Below are positions 56,641 through 64,000 of a stretch of 64,000 bases of DNA, piece after piece. Below the pieces are notes generated by a model. The model was not told where the DNA came from. It searched no databases and saw nothing but the letters and a program-made list of their open reading frames with translations. Source of the DNA: Scolecobasidium constrictum UM 578 (Eukaryota; Ascomycota; Dothideomycetes; Venturiales; Sympoventuriaceae); NCBI GenBank assembly GCA_000611715.1, contig AZYM01000162.1, positions 62,001-126,000 of the forward strand, given 5' to 3'. The position numbers and the translations under genes were made by a program. Within the stretch, counting starts at the first letter, position 1. Each line of letters starts with the position of its first letter.

Positions 56641-57769
56641 ATGGCATCTACAGGTACCGTATGAGCGCCATCAGATATTCTAAATATACTGACTTCCACA
56701 GAAACGATAAGAGTCGTGCCGCTCACTTGCCATGGCCACACGCGACCCGTCACGCACCTTAACTTCTCGCCCATAGTCGACGACAAATACTACATCGTTT
56801 CCGCGTGCAAAGACAACAATCCTATGCTTCGTGATGGTGTGACGGGCGACTGGATAGGGACATTCATTGGGCATAAGGGCGCAACATGGCAGGCACGCAT
56901 TTCAGCAGACGCAGGGCTGGCAGCAACTGGCTCAGCAGATTTCTCAGCAAAAGTATGGGATACGACTACAGGCGAGGCGTTGCACACATTACCGCATAAT
57001 CATATCGTCAAAGCGGTGGCATTTCCACCCCAAGAGAATCCACAAATTCTGGCCACGGGCGGAGCAGAGAAGAAGTTGAGAATATGGGACTTGTCGAGGG
57101 CAGGCAGTGGAGAGGCAGCAGCAAATGGCGCGAACGGTGCTGGAGAAGACGGCTCAACGTCAGCACCGTGCTGGGAGGTCGGAGCTGGCATCCACCAAGC
57201 AACCATTAATTCAATAGTCTGGTCGCCAGACTCGCACGTGCTCATCACGGCTGCAGATGACAAGAAGTTGCGATGGTGGGACCTGCGCACGCAGACACCG
57301 ATTGGCGAGTACACTTTGGAGGGACAGGTCGGGACGTGCGAAATCGATAGCATACCTCTCAGTGGAGCGCAAGGTCATGGCACATTGAGTGTGGCGGCTG
57401 GAAAGAGCGTCTACTTCTTCGAGCCTGACAAGCCAGGCGCACTACTCAAGCAGGTCAAGACGCCCTACGAGGTCGCAAGTGTGGCCTTGAATGGCTCAGC
57501 AAGAAAATTCGTTACGGGTCATAGGAATGATACGTGGGTCCGAGTATGGGACTACGACACCGAGACAGAGACAGGTGAGTTCTTGACCTTAAATGCGTTA
57601 TGCAAAACTGGTTGCTGAAACGAGCATCACAGAAATCGGAAAAGGCCACCATGGTCCAGTGTGGGCCTGCTCTTTCGCGCCAGATGGCAAATTGTACGCT
57701 ACGGCGTCCGAAGATGGCAACATCAAACTGTGGAAGTTCACGAGTGGACCATTCGGACTGTGGACATGA
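56641..57769 (+). CDS. WD40 protein, STRAP-like
   Basis: A 340-residue seven-bladed propeller similar to serine/threonine kinase receptor-associated protein (STRAP), an SMN-complex-associated RNA factor in animals, with homologues in fungi. Exons are 56641..56653, 56702..57574 and 57633..57769; the introns are 48 and 58 bp. The first exon encodes MAST; splicing gives ETIRVVPLTCHGHTRPV. Repeat signatures: GHTRPVTHLNFSP, GHKGATWQARIS with SADFSAKVWD, NHIVKAVAFPP with EKKLRIWDLS, ADDKKLRWWDLRT, and HHGPVWACSFAPDG with SEDGNIKLW. A Gly/Ala/Asn linker (EAAANGANGAGEDG) loops out of blade 3. Unspliced frames end wrongly at 57618. Confidence 0.88.
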
Positions 57770-58930
57770 AGATCAAGATTGCACCTTTTGTGCGACATGC
57801 AGGCGGCCGGCTGATGAGTTCTCAAGACCAGCGTCAAAAAATGCGAGGCACAGCGACAAACCGCTGCGCAGCAATCAGGCGCGCAATCAAGCATTGCGAC
57901 AAACAGATGAGATGATTGAACCGCCGCGAGAGCACTCAGCTCCTCAAAGTTCTGAGCTTGTCGATGGCATCCATGGCATCCGATGCGCCGCTTCGCTGCA
58001 AAGAGGAAGGTTTCAGAGCCAGATGCTCTGTCTTCAAAACGACTGTACAGGGCAGGCGACAGCATGCATTCCAAATGCTCATCAAGCAGCACAGTTTGAG
58101 GCGCTCGTTGCTGGCACCGATGGCATGCCCCTCAAGTATGGAATACACCATTCAGAGATCACTCAAGCCCATGCGACTCTAGCCCTCTCACTTAGAAGTG
58201 CTCAACTGCTTCAAAATCAGCTTCGGCATCTCAACTCCCGCTCACTTTGTCTTCGTCGCGCGCACTTGCGATTATCAAGCATCACTTCCAGAGCATCCGT
58301 TCCCAAACCAGAGCGCGTCGCTGACGTTCTAACCCAAACAAGCCTAGCCCATCATGCTTGCACCACCAAAAATACCCGAGTAGCGGTGGCAGTGCTTACA
58401 CCACGCCTTCACTCAGAATAAGCTCGTGAGACAAGCTTCTCACTGCCCGCTTGGCGAACGGATGCGCATTGGTCCGTTTAGTCTTTCGCCGCCCTTCATT
58501 GGCCATTTTTGGGTAGTTGTGGTATTCAAGCCTCTGACATGCAGCGGCGGGATGGCGTGCGCGGGACAAAAACGTGGTGATGTGCTGTGCCCTCTCGCCG
58601 AAGGTACACTGAGCCTGAGTAGGCGATCTGACATGGCGGGGTGAGATTCGAATATGCCGGGTAGCATTGTGCGCTTGCTTCGTCGAGAACAGGTATAAGA
58701 TCGTGTATCCTCCTGCATCTTGCAATTCTCTCTCATCTCATACCTACAACACAAACAGCAAACATCATCATCACTTTCCTATATTTCCATTTTTCCTAGC
58801 GTGTGGTCAGGTTTCCTTGTCTCTCATCCATCATCTTACGACTTCGTTAATTTGACGGCATACTCCATTCTTTGGTAATACATTCGATAATCACTCCACT
58901 ACCAAGCAAGAACGATCTCAATCAATCACA
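57770..58930. other. 1.2-kb intergenic stretch
   Basis: A plus frame covering 57600-58421 is a shadow that overlaps the WD40 exon out of frame. Promoter-like CT- and CA-rich sequence precedes the cupin gene. Nothing else seen. Confidence 0.5.
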
Positions 58931-59752
58931 ATGTCTGCTCTTCTCAAGACCATCATCTTCGGCCTCGCTGCCACGACCGCCATGGCTGCTCCAGCCCCAC
59001 AGATGGCCAGCTCTGCGCCAGCTGCGACCTCGACCCCGGCATCCGCTCCAGCGCCACCCAGCGCTGACGCACAAAAGCAGCTCGCGGAGCTCCTCAAGAC
59101 TAAGGTCACAGCCATCGACCGCGCCAAAGAACTCTTCGTCGACAAGGATTCTGGCACTGTCAAGCCCCGCGATCAACTTGCTCAACAGCTCGTCTTCAAC
59201 TTCAACACCGCTAAGCCAGCTCAGGGCGAGCTGGGTGGCGCGAAGGCGAATGCTAATGTTGCCACTTTCCCTTGGTTGACTGACAGCGATCTCAGTGCTA
59301 CACTGCTCTTCCTTGGACCATGCGGCATGAACACACCACACATCCACCCACGAGGCAACGAGTTCCTGACTGCCGTGAACAACACTCTCGAGTTCGGCAT
59401 GATCCTTGAGAATGGTCTCGTTGCTGCTGGAAAGGGCACCGGCGAGCTGACTGGCACTCTGAACGCTTTCCAGGGGAGCATGTTCCCCAAGGGCAGCATC
59501 CACTACCAGTGGAACCCTACCTGCGAACCTACCGCCGCCGTTGCTGTTCTCAGCGATGTCGATGCAGCCACCAACCAGATCGCACAGGGGTTCTTCGGTC
59601 TGAATGGCGATGTTGTTGAGGCCACTCTCGGCTTCACGGAGCCGATCGATGGCGCTTTCATCGAGCAGCTGCGCGGCAAGATCCCAGTGTCCCTTGCGAG
59701 GGGTGTCGAGGAGTGCCTGGCCAAGTGCAAGATCCCCAAGATGAAGCTTTGA
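58931..59752 (+). CDS. Secreted germin/spherulin-like cupin
   Basis: A 273-residue intronless secreted protein. The signal peptide is MSALLKTIIFGLAATTAMAA, followed by an Ala/Pro/Ser linker. The single cupin domain has motif 1 GMNTPHIHPRGNEFL, with the HxHxxxxE metal-binding set, and motif 2 GSMFPKGSIHYQWN, with the last His. Two Cys (GPCGMNT and NPTCEP) may form a disulfide. C-terminal Cys residues follow in EECLAKCKIPK. It resembles fungal spherulin-1-like proteins, which are manganese-binding and stress-linked. The enzyme activity (oxalate oxidase or superoxide dismutase type) is not known. Confidence 0.85.
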   Translation: MSALLKTIIFGLAATTAMAAPAPQMASSAPAATSTPASAPAPPSADAQKQLAELLKTKVTAIDRAKELFVDKDSGTVKPRDQLAQQLVFNFNTAKPAQGELGGAKANANVATFPWLTDSDLSATLLFLGPCGMNTPHIHPRGNEFLTAVNNTLEFGMILENGLVAAGKGTGELTGTLNAFQGSMFPKGSIHYQWNPTCEPTAAVAVLSDVDAATNQIAQGFFGLNGDVVEATLGFTEPIDGAFIEQLRGKIPVSLARGVEECLAKCKIPKMKL

Positions 59753-60349
59753 GTGACAGCCTGAAATGATGTGATGTCTTGAGCATAGCGATGGCGTTCT
59801 GATCTTCTTGCTTGCATTGGGTGTTATTACCATAGACTTGTATTTTGTCGAGTTGCTCAAGTCACTCCTTGCTTGAGCATTGTATTTGACCTTAATATCA
59901 ACGTCGTTTCGGTAATGCCGTGTTTTCATATAGTTCTTCACCAAGCTTCCATCCTCCTATCGACTCCTTCGTTGCCGACATCCGTGCTGCCGTTGCTGCT
60001 CACCTCATTGAAAACTGCTTATGTAAGCCTTGCCCAGTGGACCTCGATCGTGTACCTTTACAAACAGCTGCATCTGCGTCAAAGTGCATCATCGCATCGC
60101 AGTCTCCATCATTCGGATCCGTCATCTTAAGGCAGCTCAAGAAGCTCTTTATTGATGCTTGAACTGGACAACAGCAAAGTGATGGTGATGTCCATGCCGT
60201 TCGCGAGGTGGCAGTGTCAAGCCATTCGGGGCTGAGCACGACTCTCAGTGCGGCCCCATGATAATGATCAACAACATGTTTCTCAATGTACTGATCTGCA
60301 CGCTGTACCATTCATTCTTTGACGATTGGCTTCAAAGGCAACGGTAGCC
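59753..60349. other. Intergenic, cupin to HET gene
   Basis: No gene supported. Frames near 59873-60162 show no features. Confidence 0.55.
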
Positions 60350-61801
60350 ATGCCTCCCTTCAGACACAAGCGGTTAGACACCTCGAAACGACAGATACGT
60401 CTCCTGCAACTGCTTCCTACCTCCAGCGGCGTGCCTCATTGCTGGATTCGGCACTTTGAGCTTGATGAGTTCCAGCGTCGAGACTCGCATTCTTCACCAC
60501 GCTACTCTCGATATGCACCGGCATACAATGCACTCTCGTACTTATGGGGTCCACCCACGCCCGAGCGAGAGATCCTAATCAATGGACGGAGCTTCCCTAT
60601 CAGAGCAAATCTGTTCGACTTCCTGCAATCAGCTCATGCGATCGAGCTAGCTCAGGCGGGCAAATATATCTGGATAGATCAATTGTGTATTGACCAATCC
60701 GCTATGGACGAGCGCAACCATCAAGTTCACATGATGGCCGATATATACCAGAGAGCTGATGAGGTACTGATATGGCTTGGAGAAGCGGACTTTTACGATC
60801 AAGAGGCCATGCACGAACTTGCCGAAGCGGATATCGCTACAACATTCTCATCCTATTTCAGAGGCATATGCGAGGACATCCGATGTCCCTTTGGCAATAC
60901 CAGTAGCGCAGCTCGAGAGCGAGCCCAAGCACTACTTGATCTGACGCATCAAGCACAGCCATGCGAGCACACGTTCAGCGGCTTCACCACGGAGTCGTCG
61001 ATAGTGCTCGAAGCTGTCGCAGCATTTCTTTCGAGTCCGTACTGGACCAGGCTCTGGATAGTCCAAGAGATCGCTCTGGCTCGATCGAGACGAATACTGT
61101 TCGGCAACCGAAGCCTGCCTTGGGATAGTTTAGCAGAAATCTGCAGCCAGGTCATCGAGCATGGTCTCGACAAGATCTTGGGGTGCGAACCGCACCATGC
61201 ATTCGCGCTTTCAGGTCTCACTAAGGGTGCCTATGGATCATACCAGACAGAGCTTCACACGATACTTTGGAATTTCTCTGATCGTGGGTGTGCCGAGCCA
61301 CGAGACAAGGTCTATGGCCTTCAAGCTCTACTTGAACCACGACGGAGGCTGACCGTGGACTATGGCATCGCTTTACCCGAGCTTTTCATAGACACCGCTG
61401 TGCAATGCGTCATCATGATGTTGGATGCTCCAATACACGAGCGCCAGAGAATGGATTGCTGGGTTGATGTTAGTGTTCGCTCGTCGAAGCCAGAGTGGGA
61501 ATTGGAGTGCTGCTCCATTCTGGGCTCGATTGCACACAACATGGGCTTGAAAGTGCTCATGGTGTCAGAGAATGAGCTATTCCTCAGATCCCTAGTCGAA
61601 GAGATGCAATACTGGTGGGAGAATGGTCCGTGGGTTGATCGTCGATTTCTAGTGAAGTGGTTCAAGACATGCATGGTCGCCAAGTTCTTGCGCTACGAAA
61701 ACCCATCGACGACTTACAAGCATCACAAGAAAAGGTGGAAAACTGAGTGGTCAACGCTACATAATGCTGCACCGCCTTTGGAAAACAATCGTCGAATATA
61801 A
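60350..61801 (+). CDS. HET-domain protein
   Basis: A 483-residue intronless protein from ATG 60350 (MPPFRHKRLDTS); an upstream TTG is not a start. The heterokaryon-incompatibility domain covers about residues 55-230: YNALSYLWGPPTPE, KYIWIDQLCIDQSAMDERN, QVHMMADIYQRADEVLIWLG, and SSPYWTRLWIVQEIALARSR with ILFGN. The downstream part has EPRDKVYGLQAL and DYGIALPELFIDTAV, typical of the family. Such proteins trigger programmed cell death in non-self recognition when paired with other genes. No NLR or prion partner is visible in this window, so the biological role is open. Confidence 0.92.
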   Translation: MPPFRHKRLDTSKRQIRLLQLLPTSSGVPHCWIRHFELDEFQRRDSHSSPRYSRYAPAYNALSYLWGPPTPEREILINGRSFPIRANLFDFLQSAHAIELAQAGKYIWIDQLCIDQSAMDERNHQVHMMADIYQRADEVLIWLGEADFYDQEAMHELAEADIATTFSSYFRGICEDIRCPFGNTSSAARERAQALLDLTHQAQPCEHTFSGFTTESSIVLEAVAAFLSSPYWTRLWIVQEIALARSRRILFGNRSLPWDSLAEICSQVIEHGLDKILGCEPHHAFALSGLTKGAYGSYQTELHTILWNFSDRGCAEPRDKVYGLQALLEPRRRLTVDYGIALPELFIDTAVQCVIMMLDAPIHERQRMDCWVDVSVRSSKPEWELECCSILGSIAHNMGLKVLMVSENELFLRSLVEEMQYWWENGPWVDRRFLVKWFKTCMVAKFLRYENPSTTYKHHKKRWKTEWSTLHNAAPPLENNRRI

Positions 61802-62145
61802 TTGCATGTCACATGCTTTCTCCGTCAAGGGATATGATTCTGCTCATGCTCAAGCTAAGCTCTTTTAGCTATACGCAAATGCACCAGCTCAGATAACAAC
61901 AGACTAGGCGGAATTGAGATGTAACGAGGCTGAGACTAGATTTAGTATATCTCAGCTGCATAGTGCTTGGAGCCTGTTCCGTTGTGCGAGAGATCATTGT
62001 ATCGTTTGGGATAGAGCACTTCTGAAAGACAAACATCCAAGTAGTCATTATGATGTTCCGCGTACCTGTCCATCTATCCACCAGACTTCAAATCCGCTAT
62101 ACATCCTGTACACAGAGCAGATCCTTCGGGCGAGACGCTGCAGTC
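61802..62145. other. Intergenic
   Basis: 344 bp between HET and the small conserved gene. The frame from 62050 is open into the next gene, but it probably belongs to the leader. Confidence 0.5.
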
Positions 62146-62562
62146 ATGGCGCCATTGGTTCTCGGTCTCGGAATTCCTTCAACATCACCACATGTTCCCG
62201 AAACAGCTCGTGGGCCACTCCAAAAAGCTCTCGATGCGATGGAGACAGATATGGCAGCTTCACCGTACGACTTCGATATGTTCTACGTGGACACGGACAC
62301 GGACTTCGGAACGATCCTAGACAAGCTCCGCGAGAAGAAATGGGATCTCGTCCACGTTGGAGGTATATGCTCAAATTCTCATGGTATGAAAGAAAATCTC
62401 GCTGACAGATCTCCGGTCGGCCTGAGAATTGGACCAGCTTTGACTCCGTTCTTTGAGAGGGTCGTGAATGCTGCGCATGAGGAGGTTCCTGCTGGGAAAT
62501 TCGCGTTCTGCACGGATATCGTGAAGACGCAGGAGGCATATCAACGCGTGCTGCTGGCCTAA
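62146..62562 (+). CDS. Small conserved fungal protein, unknown function
   Basis: 138 residues from ATG 62146 (MAPLVLGLGIPSTSPHVPE); the frame is open to ATG 62050 but the added residues look like leader. The pattern of a hydrophobic first strand, ALDAMETDMAASPYDFDMFYV, LREKKWDLVHVGG, and LTPFFERVVNAAHEEVPAGK suggests a small Rossmann-like alpha/beta protein. About 18 residues between VHVG and VGLRIGP (GICSNSHGMKENLADRSP) look inserted and begin with a GTATATG donor-like string ending in CTGACAG. Removing that 46-bp segment breaks the frame, so I keep it as coding. No function is known to me. Confidence 0.65.
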   Translation: MAPLVLGLGIPSTSPHVPETARGPLQKALDAMETDMAASPYDFDMFYVDTDTDFGTILDKLREKKWDLVHVGGICSNSHGMKENLADRSPVGLRIGPALTPFFERVVNAAHEEVPAGKFAFCTDIVKTQEAYQRVLLA

Positions 62563-62869
62563 GCCATGCCACGCATCATGCCAATGAGCCATTGAGGCAG
62601 CAAAGGTCGCCGGTTTGCTGGGGGCGGCCATGAATTCCTGGCTTTCCAGGTTGCTATCAGCGGACGCATTCCCAAGATACCTGATAATGACAGCAATGAT
62701 CAGACCTGCTCCTGAATCCCGTGTGCAATTCCTGGACTGTCCCATCATGATCGCACGTGCTTCCAACTAGATTGCACACTTCAGGCGCGGCGCATGTTAT
62801 CATCCCGTCCACCTGACCATTCATGGGTGTTTCATAGCTTCTCTAATCATGCTCAGTCCAGCATGCCCC
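62563..62869. other. Convergent 3' flanks
   Basis: 307 bp between the small gene and TRS20, which converge. Nothing seen. Confidence 0.6.
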
Positions 62870-63453
62870 TCACAAATACCTCCTCCCCGCCGCCGCAACC
62901 CTCTCCCTAAACTTCGGACTCCTCACCACCATGTCCGTCTCATAAAACGGATTCATCAGCGTCTTGACCCACACATCATACACCTCCATGAAGAAGTTCT
63001 TGGTCGCCTCCTCCACCGCGGGAGCAGTGGGGTTATACATGCTCCCCTGCATGCGTGCTGACGCCGCTGCCGACGAGCGCGAAGCGACTGTGTTCGTGGC
63101 GGCGTGCGTTTCTGGGTTGGAGAGGAGGAGGAACTTGATGGAGCCGCCGGTGATGAAGCAGGATATGTAGCTCGAGGCGTATTTGTCGATGTGCTTGAGG
63201 TACCTGTGTCCAGACTCATTAGCATGCCTCCACTCTGAAGGAGGGAAGGAGGAAGGGTAGGCACATACATATTCTGCGTTCCCCACTGCACCTCCTCGAC
63301 AACATCCAGACTGGCATGCACAATGAACTGATTCATCCTTCGCTGCTCCTGCGTGAAGCGGCTGATGCCATCCCCACTGCTCTTGCTGGTGCCGAACTCG
63401 TGCTCAAAGAGCGGGTTATCCTTGTGCCCGATGATGGCAAAGTAGAATGACAT
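62870..63453 (-). CDS. TRS20: TRAPP subunit Trs20 (sedlin)
   Basis: A 172-residue longin-fold subunit of the TRAPP vesicle-tethering complexes acting at the ER-Golgi interface and in autophagy. Exons are 63269..63453 and 62870..63203; the intron is 65 bp (63204..63268). The start MSFYFAIIGHKDNPLFEHEF matches the sedlin family (the Asp-Asn-Pro motif), followed by MNQFIVHASLDVVEEVQW and, after the splice, QNMYLKHIDKY. The C-terminal helix ends in SPKFRERVAAAGRRYL. A Ser/Ala-rich insert (NTVASRSSAAASARMQG) sits in the loop before the last helices and is longer than in yeast. It is divergent from the mL41 gene. Confidence 0.92.
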
Positions 63454-63702
63454 CTTTGCGCGTGTGTGTTGCGTGTCACCTCGTTATCATCGTAATCATC
63501 CGCTCTCTTCAAGGGTGTGGAAAGAAAAGCATGTCAGAGAGAGTGGTGGGGAACATGTAAAGCTTAAGATGGTGGAGAGGATCGTGCACCCTCAAAGGGA
63601 AATGCCAAGCCTGCGGACCTGCGCATCACCTCCGAACTCTTCTTCACCATCGCATCCCATTGCGACGACCACATCACCCCGACATCCCATCTGCCCACAA
63701 AA
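63454..63702. promoter_or_regulatory. 249-bp bidirectional promoter, TRS20 and mL41
   Basis: The two start codons are only 249 bp apart in divergent orientation. The interval includes CGTTATCATCGTAATCATCCG and must contain both promoters. No TATA box is evident. Confidence 0.6.
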
Positions 63703-64000
63703 ATGTTCGGTCCCTTCAAAGCCACCTCAAGACTACTAGGCGGTCTCCTCTGGTACCTCCACCCTCATATCACGCTCCCCAATGCCCTCCCAACTGACAC
63801 ACCACGCACAGGAAAACGCCCTGGAAACTCTCCACGCCCCGCAAATACCGACACCGCCTCCGCCTCAAGCGCGTCGACAAGATCGTCTCCATCGTGGACA
63901 ATGCACTGGCGAGACAAGGGATGCAGCTGAAGGCAGTGGAGAGATGGAAGGCGGAGATGCCGAGTGAGGCGGAGATGCTGCCCAAGGACAAGTATACTGT
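63703..64000 (+). CDS. MRPL27: Mitochondrial ribosomal protein mL41, 3' end cut by window
   Basis: N-terminal part of the mitochondrial large-subunit protein mL41 (yeast Mrpl27). Exon 1, 63703..63752, encodes MFGPFKATSRLLGGLLW. Intron 63753..63811 (59 bp, GTACCT ... GCACAG) joins to KTPWKLSTPRKYRHRLRLKR. Then come VDKIVSIVDNALARQG and RWKAEMPSEAEMLPKDKYT, the last family motif before the window ends. The Arg/Lys-rich tract is the rRNA-contacting segment. The stop codon lies beyond 64000. Confidence 0.9.

Noticed and set aside
57600..58421. 273-codon plus-strand frame
   Set aside because: It begins inside an intron of the WD40 gene, overlaps its last exon out of frame, and has no recognisable product.
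58922..59944. 340-codon minus-strand frame opposite the cupin gene
   Set aside because: It mirrors the codon pattern of the cupin gene, which has a signal peptide and intact metal-binding motifs.
1..64000. CRISPR arrays, insertion sequences, operons and ribosome-binding sites
   Set aside because: The DNA is eukaryotic nuclear sequence; no transposon with terminal repeats or transposase, and no repeat arrays, were seen.

Overview
The window is nuclear DNA of a filamentous ascomycete (Pezizomycotina; a dothideomycete is plausible but I cannot prove the class). The reasons are: introns of about 45-150 bp, mostly 50-60 bp, with GT...CTAAC...AG signals; a core septin of the Cdc11/AspA type; a HET-domain protein; a Clr5-domain protein; a fungal-type carboxymuconate cyclase; and a vacuolar-type subtilisin. 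Most lines of open reading frame in the intergenic DNA are noise. Twenty-four protein genes can be supported, most of them rebuilt here exon by exon, plus one tRNA gene.

Layout. 1-5.3 kb: Clr5-domain protein (-, cut by the left edge), SIMPL-domain protein (-), septin AspA (+). 8-13.6 kb: PQ-loop membrane protein (+) and two small disordered proteins. 14-24.4 kb: subtilisin (-) and a 2574-residue BEACH/WD40 protein (+). 27.7-30 kb: Hal/Sat4-type kinase (+). 31.6-40.4 kb: five adjacent catabolic genes: EthD-like protein, 3-carboxymuconate cyclase, an EthD-EthD-enol-lactonase fusion, a GMC oxidoreductase and an epoxide-hydrolase-like enzyme. Together they suggest an aromatic-acid (beta-ketoadipate type) degradation cluster. 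41.5-50.5 kb: Seg-like eisosome protein, a small secreted protein, a Coq11-like reductase and a YEATS-domain protein. 50.9-54.3 kb: an astacin-like protease with an altered zinc site, and an unknown gene with an in-frame stop. 55.6-55.9 kb: the tRNA gene described next. 56.6-64 kb: WD40 protein (STRAP-like), cupin, HET protein, a small conserved protein, and TRS20 and mL41 sharing a 249-bp promoter.

The most striking object is at 55621-55867. It is a complete tRNA-Ile(AAU): every stem pairs and its length is the normal 74 nt. The gene is broken by three introns of 51, 53 and 51 bp that look exactly like the fungal spliceosomal introns of the neighbouring protein genes, in addition to an 18-nt intron at the canonical position 37/38. 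One exon is only 6 nt. A TATA element lies about 35-40 bp upstream and a T5 run lies just downstream, so a Pol III transcript that needs both the spliceosome and the tRNA endonuclease is the simplest reading. I know of mRNA-type introns in fungal U6 snRNA and rRNA genes, but of none in a tRNA gene.
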